Source: Labrenzia sp. OB1 (lineage in GTDB: Bacteria; Pseudomonadota; Alphaproteobacteria; Rhizobiales; Stappiaceae). From it: a stretch of DNA of 64,000 bases. Under the pieces are notes generated by a model. The model ran no database searches and was not told where the DNA came from. It saw only the letters and a program-made list of their open reading frames with translations. The position numbers and the translations under genes were made by a program. Of the stretch, positions 26,454 to 34,724 are shown in pieces. Each line of letters opens with the position of its first letter. The first letter of the stretch is position 1. The stretch is taken from NCBI RefSeq assembly GCF_001624695.1, contig NZ_JSEP01000002.1, positions 421,520-485,519 of the forward strand. The letters are read 5' to 3'.

Positions 26454-26848
26454 GTCGGCGCTCCTGAGGTCGCAGGATGATAGGTGTGTGGAAATCCTGA
26501 AATCGTTTCCTGCAAAAAATACGTAACATGGACATGGCGATCCGGCAAACCTGCGTCCCCGGATGGCGCCCCTGCGAACAGATTGAACCGGCGGACGGGA
26601 AACCGCCGGATACAAAATGCCAAGTTGTAGACGGCAGTCCCGTTTCCATTGCCCAGCACCAGGGTGTGAAACCGGCGCTCAGCCCCCGCGCCACTCCGAT
26701 CCGGCCGTTCGGGAAAGAGCATCAAGGGTGGCCGGCAAGGCATTCTCTTCCCCTCCCAAAGTGCCGCAACGTTGTTTTCGGGAGCCTCGGAAGACAACTT
26801 CCGTCCGGCGAAATCAGGCCTGCAACCGTTACAGGTTCGTCGTCCGGA

Positions 26849-26932
26849 TTAACCACGCCTTCACGTAACCCCTTTTACAACCATGCTTTACGTGGACGAC
26901 GCGTGAGTTTGCTTGTATTAACGGGTTGTTTA
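26849..26932 (+). promoter_or_regulatory. Two CtrA-like boxes upstream of the PdhS-like kinase
   Basis: TTAA-CCACGCC-TTCA (26849-26863) and TTAA-CGGGTTG-TTTA (26918-26932) each match the CtrA consensus TTAA-N7-TTAA at seven of eight positions. They lie 70-150 bp before the kinase start, in a 548-bp gap that otherwise shows no gene. These are weak single-mismatch motifs; their pairing is what makes them notable. Confidence 0.4.
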
Positions 26933-27001
26933 CCAATGCAGGCAGATCCGGCAGCCGCGTGCACCGTAAACCGGTGTTGCAGACCAGTTTGGAGCAGAGC
27001 C

Positions 27002-30000
27002 ATGGACAGTCAGACCCAATCATTCCTGGAACTGTGCGCCATGGATGATCTGGTTGAGTTGATTGCCGACAAAAGAGCGGCCTGGCTCTGGTCGGCCGAC
27101 GGAGCGCGCATCCTCTGGGCGAATGCCGCAGGTGCGTCGTTTTTTTCCGTTTCCGCCGTTTCCGGCCTTGCCACCCTCAGCTCTCTGGAGCGCTCTCCGG
27201 CGCGTCCTCATATTGCCCGCATCGCGCAATCCGGTTCGACGGACAAATTCAGCATCGATCGCCTGCGGTTCTACCGGGGCCTGAGGGTCATGCTTCTTAC
27301 GTGCCAGTGCAGACGGGTCGAGCTGGAAAACGGCGAGGATGCGGCCCTGATCGTCTGCGGTGACAAAGGTCTTGTCTCGACGCGCGAGCCCGTCGCGGCT
27401 TTCGCCCGCATGCTGACCGGTGACGGAACGACGATCTTCCTGACGTCCGGCGAAGTAGTCGAAGAGCGCCTTGGCGATCTGGAAGGCGCTTTGGAGGATC
27501 CGGGTCTGCCAGAGGATCAAAAGGCCCTGTTCGGCCCGCTGGAACTTGACGGCGGCTTCCATGAAGGGGTCGTGCTGGAAGTTGCGACCGGCCGGCGGCT
27601 GATCGTTCTGGACAATGCTGCCCTGGCGGACGAAGCCACCGGCGAAACAGACGCCTCCGTGCCCTCCCCCGAACCGGTGCTTTCGGCGGCTGTTCCCGAC
27701 GATACGTCCGATGCAACACAAGAGACCGGCAACGGCGCTTCCGAAGACTTCGGCAACGATGAGCCGGAAAGCGGGCACGAGCCCGACAGCGCCGTGGCTC
27801 CTGAAAACGAACAGCCTCTCCCGCTTGAGGACACAGCAGACCAGGACCTCTCCCAGGGCGCGGACACTCCGGAGGAAACTCCAGCCGTCGTGCCGGGCCT
27901 GGCCGCCGGGGACGAACACTTTGCCGGTGACGATGATGCGGCGCCTCGTGACGAGACTGAAGAGAACGCAGAACCGGACGCGGGTCTGGTGATCTCGACA
28001 GAAGAAGACACTTCGCAGGAGACTGCGGACATTTCAGAGGAACAGCCTGTCGCAGACGAAGGCGAGGTGTTTGTCTTCCGTCCGCGCCGCCGTCCCGTCC
28101 GCTTCGCCTGGAAAATGGACATCGACCAGCGGTTCACGTTTCTGTCGGATGAAGTCTCTGAAGTGCTTGGGCCGGAATCGGCGGATATCGTCGGCCTGAC
28201 CTGGGAAGAAGTTTCGGAAAAATTCGATCTGGATCCGCGCGGCAACATCGCTCGAGCGCTCGACCGCCGCGACACATGGAGCGGCAAGACGGTCGACTGG
28301 CCTGTAAGCGGTGCCCCGCTCCGGGTTCCGGTGGACATGGCCGCCCTGCCCGCCTTTGACCGCAACCGGAAGTTCGAGGGCTATCGCGGTTTCGGCGTCT
28401 GCCGGACCGCCGATGCGGTTGAAGCCAAGGACGTTCATTTAAGCCCCGCCCTGACCGTATTCGATGAGACGTTCTCCGAGCAGTCCAACACCGAAAATCC
28501 GGTGACCGAAAGCAAAGACGATTTGGCCGAAGATGCGGGTTCGGAGATCGAAGCCGGCACCGACGAGCCCCTTCAGGTCGAGCATGTAGCCGCGACTGCC
28601 GGGGCAGCTTCGGAAATAGACAGCCAGGCGAGCGGGAGCCCGCATATCGAAGCGCCGGCTGCCGCACCGGATGACCCTGAGAGAGCCGGGGAAGACGACT
28701 TGCCTGACAGCAAAGACCAGAGTGTGAGTGAAGACCCGCCTGGCGACCAAGACTTCGGACCGAACGATGAGCCTGTCGCCTCTGCCCGAACTGTCGTGAC
28801 GGATGCCGGGAATGCCGCCCCGGCGGAGGAGGTTGACGATGCGCCGAAGGACAGCCTCGCCGATCTGAAACCGGCACAGCCCGACAGTTTCGGCGGAAAG
28901 ACATTCCTTGGCGCCAGCGCTGCCGCCCTGGTCGGGTCCCTTGCCAGATTCACCGGAACGCCCGCATCGAAGCCCCCCGCCGAAGACAACGAAAAACCGG
29001 AAGAGGCGGAAGCACCGGAGCAGTTGTCCGAGAGCGACGAGGACTACGAAGACACCCGGCGCGTCGCGGCTTCGCTGGACGACAAGCTGAAAGCGCTTGA
29101 GACCGGTACTGCCCTTCCGGAGGAACCGGCTTTCGACGAAACCAGCTCCGTCCCAGCGGATACTCGCGTGAATGAAGCCCCGGACGCAGACACCGATTAC
29201 AGTGACACCGCGTCAGAAACGGACGCCCCGGATCTCTTGGAGCCGGACGTTTCGCTGAGCGTCGGCGCATCTTCCGCCGAAGAAGGCCCCGCTGAGGAGG
29301 AACCCATCGGGATAGCCGGTTCCGCCCCCCTGGAACCTGCGGAAATTGAAAACGCGGTCCGGTCGCTGGCGAAAAACTCCGACATGGCGAAAAAGAAATC
29401 GCGTGATCTGTTTGACCGGGAAGACGCTGCCTCGAACGGTACATCCGCGCCGGTCACGGAACGGGACAATGGCCCTGCCAGGACACAAGCTGCCGACGAG
29501 ACCCCCGCCGAAGAGGCTGCGGAAGACGACCGGTACGAACCGGCTCCCCCTCTGGAAGAGGCCAATTTCGACATCATCGAAGAGGACGGCCGGAAAACCG
29601 GGGACGCGGCCGCTGAACTGGAAACGGATGACAGCAGCGACGACGAGCGCGACTTTTATGAGGAAACCGCCGCGTTTGTGACCGAAGAAGGGACATCGGA
29701 TCCGGCGGTTGATGACAGTGACGACCCCGCTCAGGAACCGCACAGACCGACCGGAAAAGTCATCCCGCTCGCGACTGCAAGACCCCGTGTCGTCCCGGTC
29801 GACACATCCAGCCTTTCGCGCCCGGAACGTCAGGCCTTCCGCAAGATCGCAGAAGCTCTCGGGGCCCGGCTTGAAGGCGACCTTGTCGACTTCGACGGAT
29901 CCGATGGCCCCGAGATCGACGACCTGCCGCAGGAAGAACCGCAAGCAGGCCCGATCGACCCAAGCCTGCTCGACCGGCTACCGATCGGCATCGCGGTCGT

Positions 30001-31471
30001 GCATGACCGCGAAGTGCTCTATGCCAACAAGGTTCTCCTCGGCATGCTCGGTTACAAGTCGGTCGCCGCACTTTGCGAGGCGGGCGGACTTGAAGCACTG
30101 TTCATTGACGACACCGAAGATCTTCCCGATGCCGTCGGCATGGACGGTGAAGTCGATGAAGCGATGAAGATGCGTCTTGCCGGTGGCGGCGTACTGACCG
30201 TCGATGCGCATATGCACTCCGTTCCATGGAACGGCAGCCGTGGACTGATGATCTCCATAACGGAGCGCCAGGTCAAACAGGCGCCCGTGGCCGCCAGCCC
30301 ACAGTCGGCGCCGAACTTTTTCGCCGAAGTGCGCTCCGAACTGGAAAGCGCCCGCGGCCAGATCGCCGAAATGGACACAATCCTGGAAACGGCGACGGAC
30401 GGAGTTCTGGTTCTTGATCAGACCGGCAACATCCTCAAGGTCAACGGCTCCGCCGAAGCGTTGTTCAGCGCCAACCGCTCCGACATGATCGGCGCGCCGC
30501 TCACCGAATTTCTGGCGCCGGAAAGCCACCGGGCCGCTGCGGACTATCTGGACGGCCTTACGCGCAACGGTGTCGCCAGCATCCTCAACGATGGGCGGGA
30601 AGTGCTCGGCAAGGTTCCGGCGGGCGGCCTCATTCCACTGTTCATGACCATAGGCCGGATCACCAACAGCAAGGACGACGCGAAGTACTGCGCGGTGCTG
30701 CGCGACATAACGCAGTGGAAGACGGCGGAAGAGGAGTTGACGCAGGCCAAGCGCCAGGCGGAGAATGCCAGTTCGCAGAAATCCGACTTTCTGGCCAAGA
30801 TCAGCCACGAAATCCGCACTCCGCTGAATGCGATCATCGGGTTTTCCGAGGTCATGATGGAAGAGCGGTTCGGCCCTATCGGCAATGACCGCTACAAGGA
30901 CTACCTGAAGGACATCCGCACGTCCGGTTCGCATATCATGAGCCTGATCAACGATCTGCTGGATCTCTCCAAGATCGAGGCCGGCAAGCTGGACCTGAAG
31001 TTCTCGGCGGTGTCGACAAATGACGTGATCAACGAATGCGTGGCGCTGATGCAGCCGCAGGCAAACCGGGAACGCATCATCATTCGCGCCAGTCTGCCGG
31101 AATCCGTGCCGGACGTGGTGGCCGATCCACGCTCCCTCCGTCAGATCGTGCTCAATCTTCTGTCCAATGCAATCAAATACAACAAGTCCGGTGGCCAGGT
31201 GATCCTGTCCACGGCGCTGGAGATCAACGGCGAGGTTGCGCTCAGGGTCCGCGATACAGGAACCGGCATGACGGCCAAGCAGCTCGCGGCGGCGCTCGAA
31301 CCGTTCCGCCAGCTTCACACCGCGAGCCGCGGCGGGGGCACAGGTCTCGGACTGCCCCTGACCAAGGCGCTGGTTGAAGCCAACCGGGCGAGCTTTCATA
31401 TCGACTCCACACCGGATCAGGGCACGCTCGTGGAGATCGTCTTTCCAACCCAGCGGGTTCTGTCGGAATAA
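27002..31471 (+). CDS. pdhS: PdhS/DivJ/PleC-family cell-cycle histidine kinase with very long acidic middle
   Basis: About 1489 residues from ATG 27002 (GGAG seven bases upstream). The N-terminal domain (ELIADKRAAWLWSADGARIL WANAAG) is typical of PdhS proteins. A second PAS-like domain lies at about 356-473. Two PAS domains (about 984-1080 and 1125-1235) precede the kinase core: phosphoacceptor His1269 in KISHEIRTPLNAIIGFSEVM, then ERFGPIGNDRYKDYLKDI and LLDLSKIEAGKL, which are diagnostic of the DivJ/PleC/PdhS group. ATPase boxes are NLLSNAIKYN, DTGTGM and GGGTGLGLPL. Between these are several hundred residues of acidic, D/E/P-rich disordered sequence. There are no clear membrane segments, so it is probably cytoplasmic. 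It should phosphorylate or dephosphorylate DivK and so affect CtrA activity and polarity. Known PdhS of Brucella is about 1035 residues. Confidence 0.88.
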   Translation: MDSQTQSFLELCAMDDLVELIADKRAAWLWSADGARILWANAAGASFFSVSAVSGLATLSSLERSPARPHIARIAQSGSTDKFSIDRLRFYRGLRVMLLTCQCRRVELENGEDAALIVCGDKGLVSTREPVAAFARMLTGDGTTIFLTSGEVVEERLGDLEGALEDPGLPEDQKALFGPLELDGGFHEGVVLEVATGRRLIVLDNAALADEATGETDASVPSPEPVLSAAVPDDTSDATQETGNGASEDFGNDEPESGHEPDSAVAPENEQPLPLEDTADQDLSQGADTPEETPAVVPGLAAGDEHFAGDDDAAPRDETEENAEPDAGLVISTEEDTSQETADISEEQPVADEGEVFVFRPRRRPVRFAWKMDIDQRFTFLSDEVSEVLGPESADIVGLTWEEVSEKFDLDPRGNIARALDRRDTWSGKTVDWPVSGAPLRVPVDMAALPAFDRNRKFEGYRGFGVCRTADAVEAKDVHLSPALTVFDETFSEQSNTENPVTESKDDLAEDAGSEIEAGTDEPLQVEHVAATAGAASEIDSQASGSPHIEAPAAAPDDPERAGEDDLPDSKDQSVSEDPPGDQDFGPNDEPVASARTVVTDAGNAAPAEEVDDAPKDSLADLKPAQPDSFGGKTFLGASAAALVGSLARFTGTPASKPPAEDNEKPEEAEAPEQLSESDEDYEDTRRVAASLDDKLKALETGTALPEEPAFDETSSVPADTRVNEAPDADTDYSDTASETDAPDLLEPDVSLSVGASSAEEGPAEEEPIGIAGSAPLEPAEIENAVRSLAKNSDMAKKKSRDLFDREDAASNGTSAPVTERDNGPARTQAADETPAEEAAEDDRYEPAPPLEEANFDIIEEDGRKTGDAAAELETDDSSDDERDFYEETAAFVTEEGTSDPAVDDSDDPAQEPHRPTGKVIPLATARPRVVPVDTSSLSRPERQAFRKIAEALGARLEGDLVDFDGSDGPEIDDLPQEEPQAGPIDPSLLDRLPIGIAVVHDREVLYANKVLLGMLGYKSVAALCEAGGLEALFIDDTEDLPDAVGMDGEVDEAMKMRLAGGGVLTVDAHMHSVPWNGSRGLMISITERQVKQAPVAASPQSAPNFFAEVRSELESARGQIAEMDTILETATDGVLVLDQTGNILKVNGSAEALFSANRSDMIGAPLTEFLAPESHRAAADYLDGLTRNGVASILNDGREVLGKVPAGGLIPLFMTIGRITNSKDDAKYCAVLRDITQWKTAEEELTQAKRQAENASSQKSDFLAKISHEIRTPLNAIIGFSEVMMEERFGPIGNDRYKDYLKDIRTSGSHIMSLINDLLDLSKIEAGKLDLKFSAVSTNDVINECVALMQPQANRERIIIRASLPESVPDVVADPRSLRQIVLNLLSNAIKYNKSGGQVILSTALEINGEVALRVRDTGTGMTAKQLAAALEPFRQLHTASRGGGTGLGLPLTKALVEANRASFHIDSTPDQGTLVEIVFPTQRVLSE

Positions 31472-31518
31472 CAGCCGGCCAAGCGGTTCAGTCCGGCACC
31501 GGACCCCGGGCGCCGCAT

Positions 31519-31548
31519 GGCGCGATCAAACATTTTCGTGATCGCGCC
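31519..31548 (+). terminator. Hairpin after the pdhS gene, no T-run
   Basis: GGCGCGATCA (31519-31528) pairs with TGATCGCGCC (31539-31548) over a ten-base loop, 47 bp past the stop. No T-tract follows, so it may be a 3'-stabilising structure or a weak terminator. Confidence 0.55.
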
Positions 31549-31644
31549 GGAGAAAACCACCGGGGCATGAACTAAAGTTGATGTTTAAACTCTTGTTTTC
31601 TAATCACTTTTTCGAAATATAGTGGAGTACAATCCTCCAGTTAG

Positions 31645-31711
31645 TTTTGAATAATTCTAAACTGTTGATTTTGCTGTGTTTATTGACTTGCCACCCCCTT
31701 CGCGACATATT
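31645..31711 (+). promoter_or_regulatory. Irr-type iron box and promoter of the iron-binding protein gene
   Basis: An inverted repeat at 31645-31661 reads TTTAGAA-TTA-TTCAAAA on the minus strand, one mismatch from the Irr/ICE consensus TTTAGAA-N3-TTCTAAA. Downstream is TTGACT (31683-31688), 17 bp, CATATT (31706-31711). The box lies upstream of the -35 element, a position compatible with activation by Irr under iron limitation. Confidence 0.65.
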
Positions 31712-31774
31712 CTCGCTCAAATAAACATGCCATTTTGCCTTTACGGCAGGTGGCAGGATTTCTGGGAGAAAAAT

Positions 31775-32818
31775 ATGCGTGCCACGATCCAAGCACTTAC
31801 GGGTGCCCTCGCCCTGACTTCAGTTGCGTTCGCCGCCGTACCGGCAGCCGCTGACGGTGAAGTCAATATTTACTCCTACCGGCAGCCGTTTCTGATCCAG
31901 CCGCTTCTGGACGCATTCACGGCCGAGACCGGTATCGACACCAATGTGGTCTTCGCCTCCAAAGGCCTTGGCGAACGGATTGCAGCGGAAGGTGCGAACT
32001 CACCGGCGGATGTTCTTCTCACCGTCGACATCGGCCGCCTGGACGGCGCCAAGCAGCTCGGCATTTCCCAGCCGGTGACATCACAGACCGTCAATCAGAA
32101 TGTCCCGGTGGAATTCCGCGATCCGGAGGGACACTGGATCGGCCTGACGAACCGCGCACGCATCGTCTATGCTTCCAGGGAGCGCGTCGATCAGGACACG
32201 ATCACCTATGAGGAACTCTCCGATCCGAAATGGAAGGGCCGCATCTGCACCCGTTCCGGTCAGCATGTGTACACGATCGGCCTGGTGGCATCGATGGTTG
32301 CTCATCACGGCGCCGAGAAGACCGAAGAATGGCTGGAAGGCGTTCGCGACAATCTCGCCCGAAAGCCGGCCGGCAACGACCGCGCGCAGGTTCAGGCAAT
32401 CTATGCGGGCGAATGCGACATCGCGCTCGGCAACACCTATTACATGGGTCTGATGCAGACCAATGAGAAAGAACCCGAGCAGCAGGAATGGGCTGAAAGC
32501 GTCCGCATCCTCTTCCCGAATTCCGGTGATCGCGGCAGTCACGTGAACCTGGCCGGCGTCGTCCTGACCAAAAACGCGCCGAACAAGGACAACGCCGTCA
32601 AGCTGATCGAATTCCTGTCTTCGGAAAAAGCTCAGAAGATCTACGCGGAAACCAACCACGAATACCCGGTCAAGCCGGGCGTGGAAGTTTCCGAGCGCGT
32701 GAAAAGCTGGGGCGAGATCAAGAAGGACCCGATTGCGCTGGCGGATGTCGCCAAGAACCGCAAGACCGCGAGTGAACTCGTCGACAAGGTCGGTTTCGAC
32801 GACGGCCCGTCCTCCTGA
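31775..32818 (+). CDS. fbpA: Periplasmic Fe(III)-binding protein of an ABC transporter
   Basis: 347 residues from ATG 31775 (GGGAG upstream). A signal peptide (residues 1 to about 26, ending AAVPAAADG) leads into a mature ferric-binding protein of the FbpA/FutA type: EVNIYSYRQPFLIQPLLDAF, KGRICTRSGQHVYTIGLVAS, and the tyrosine pair in ALGNTYYMGLMQ that binds iron in this family. It captures ferric iron in the periplasm and delivers it to the permease encoded just downstream. A hairpin separates the two genes, as expected when the binding protein is overproduced. An Irr-type box upstream suggests control by iron or haem status. Confidence 0.93.
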   Translation: MRATIQALTGALALTSVAFAAVPAAADGEVNIYSYRQPFLIQPLLDAFTAETGIDTNVVFASKGLGERIAAEGANSPADVLLTVDIGRLDGAKQLGISQPVTSQTVNQNVPVEFRDPEGHWIGLTNRARIVYASRERVDQDTITYEELSDPKWKGRICTRSGQHVYTIGLVASMVAHHGAEKTEEWLEGVRDNLARKPAGNDRAQVQAIYAGECDIALGNTYYMGLMQTNEKEPEQQEWAESVRILFPNSGDRGSHVNLAGVVLTKNAPNKDNAVKLIEFLSSEKAQKIYAETNHEYPVKPGVEVSERVKSWGEIKKDPIALADVAKNRKTASELVDKVGFDDGPSS

Positions 32819-32841
32819 GTTTCAGCAGCAATCAGTGATGC

Positions 32842-32880
32842 AAAGCGCCGTGTGTAAAAGCACGGCGCTTTTTGCTTTTT
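32842..32880 (+). terminator. Terminator/attenuator between fbpA and fbpB
   Basis: AAAGCGCCGTG (32842-32852) pairs with CACGGCGCTTT (32861-32871), followed by TTGCTTTTT. It lies 24 bp after the fbpA stop and before the permease gene, so partial read-through would lower permease expression relative to the binding protein. Confidence 0.8.
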
Positions 32881-32933
32881 GACGCAATAACTATTACAGC
32901 TTCTGCAGATCTTCCCCAACGAACAGTCCCGAT

Positions 32934-34622
32934 TTGCTGCGCACGCCCACCCTTTCCCTTGTCGATCGTTTCTGGCAGATCGCGGCACTCTTTATCGCGG
33001 CTCTTGTGTTGCTGCCGCTGGGCGCCATTGTGTGGATCTCCCTGACACCGTCAGGCGATGTCTGGAGTCATTTGATCCGGACGGTGCTGCCGGGGGCATT
33101 CTGGACCACGTTGCTGTTGATGCTCGGTGTCGGACTGATAACCGGGGTTGTTGGCGTCGGCACGGCCTGGCTCGTGACCATGTGCAATTTTCCAGGCCGG
33201 AAAATCATGGACTGGGCCCTTCTGGTGCCGCTCGCCGTTCCGACCTATATCGTCGCGTTTTCCTATGTGGAGGTGCTCGAATATACCGGACCCGTCCAGG
33301 GGCTGATCCGCGATATCTTCGGCTTCACCACCTCGCGCGACTACTGGTTTCCGGAGATACGCTCCCTTGGAGGGGCTATCTTCGTCATGGGTGCAGTGCT
33401 CTACCCTTATGTCTATCTCACCACCAGGGCCAGTTTCCTCATCCAGTCGGCTTCGACACTGGATGTGTCCCGTACGCTCGGGGCCTCGCCCTACCGGCTG
33501 TTCTTCCGCATCGCGCTGCCGCTCGCCCGTCCGGCGATCGCGATCGGCATTTCGCTGGCGCTGATGGAATGCCTGAACGATATCGGCGCGGTCACCTTTT
33601 TCGGCGTCCGGACGCTGACCTTCTCCGTCTATGACACGTGGTTGAACCGCTCCAGCCTGGGCGCTGCCGCCCAGCTGGCGCTGGCCATGCTGCTGATGGT
33701 GTTTTTTCTGCTCTGGCTGGAGCGCTTCGGCCGCCGCAAGCAGCGGTTCGATGCAGGCGGCGGCAGCAAAAGCCATCCGCCGACGCGCTTCGACCTGGGC
33801 GGTTGGCAGGCTCTGCTCGCGCTTGTCTTGTGCCTGCTGCCGATCCTTGTCGGCTTTGTCGTTCCGGGTCTTCTTCTGGCCGACCGGGCCAGCCGGCGGC
33901 TGGATGATTTCTGGTCCGGCGGGTTTCTGGAAACCGTCTGGAACAGTTTCAGCCTCGCCGCCGTCGCAGCGCTCCTCACCGTCGTCATCTCCGTTTCGCT
34001 GGCCTATGCGCTGCGTCTCAACAACAGGGGTGCCCTGCGCACAGCGGTACGCCTCGCCTCCATCGGCTATGCGATACCCGGAACCGTTCTGGCGATCGGC
34101 ATCCTGATCCCGCTCGCACAATTCGACAATTTCCTCGACGGCCGCATGGAAACCTGGTTCGGCATCAATACCGGCCTGCTGTTGCTGGGCAGCGGTACGG
34201 GTCTGGTATATGCCTATGTGGTTCGTTTTCTCGCCGTTTCCTACGGCCAGGTGGAAGGTGGCTTCGGCCGTATCACGCCGCATCTGGACATGGCCGCACG
34301 CACGCTCGGCCGCGACAGCTTCCAGACACTCGGCCAGATACATCTGCCTATCCTGAAACCCGTGCTGCTGTCGGCCGCGCTGCTCAGTTTTGTCGACTGC
34401 ATGAAGGAACTGCCGGCGACGATCCTCCTGAGGCCATTCAACTTCGAGACCCTGGCAACCACCGTCTTCGAAGCGGCGTCCCGTGAAGCCTTCGAGGAAG
34501 CCGCCCTGCCGTCGCTGGCGATTGTGCTGGTCGGCCTCATACCGGTTATCTACCTCGCCCGCTCCAGTGCTTCCTCCTTCAGGACGAAGCTTTCAAAGCG
34601 CCAGCCCGGACCGGTTGTCTGA
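32934..34622 (+). CDS. fbpB: Ferric iron ABC transporter permease
   Basis: 562 residues, consisting of two fused permease units of six helices each, as usual for FbpB/SfuB/FutB. Each half has an EAA-type loop that contacts the ATPase: AASTLDVSRTLGASPYRLFF-like (here SASTLDVSRTLGASPYRLFF) and DMAARTLGRDSFQTLGQIHL. The start is uncertain: TTG 32934 is the only plausible initiator before the first helix (QIAALFIAALVLLPLGAIVW) and has no strong ribosome binding site. It follows fbpA. No ATPase gene (fbpC) is found in this operon, so the ATPase must be encoded elsewhere. Confidence 0.92.
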   Translation: MLRTPTLSLVDRFWQIAALFIAALVLLPLGAIVWISLTPSGDVWSHLIRTVLPGAFWTTLLLMLGVGLITGVVGVGTAWLVTMCNFPGRKIMDWALLVPLAVPTYIVAFSYVEVLEYTGPVQGLIRDIFGFTTSRDYWFPEIRSLGGAIFVMGAVLYPYVYLTTRASFLIQSASTLDVSRTLGASPYRLFFRIALPLARPAIAIGISLALMECLNDIGAVTFFGVRTLTFSVYDTWLNRSSLGAAAQLALAMLLMVFFLLWLERFGRRKQRFDAGGGSKSHPPTRFDLGGWQALLALVLCLLPILVGFVVPGLLLADRASRRLDDFWSGGFLETVWNSFSLAAVAALLTVVISVSLAYALRLNNRGALRTAVRLASIGYAIPGTVLAIGILIPLAQFDNFLDGRMETWFGINTGLLLLGSGTGLVYAYVVRFLAVSYGQVEGGFGRITPHLDMAARTLGRDSFQTLGQIHLPILKPVLLSAALLSFVDCMKELPATILLRPFNFETLATTVFEAASREAFEEAALPSLAIVLVGLIPVIYLARSSASSFRTKLSKRQPGPVV

Positions 34623-34724
34623 ACAATTCGACCGCCGCAATGTCTTGACAGCACCTGATCAAGGCGACCCAATGGCCGCACTCTTGCAACTCTTCCTGCC
34701 TGCATCTTCCGGGACACGTTTTCG

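Noticed and set aside
26528..27001. In-frame 5' extension of the pdhS reading frame to 26528
   Set aside because: A strong ribosome binding site precedes ATG 27002, the family N-terminus begins there, and the extension overlaps the promoter region with no protein-like sequence.
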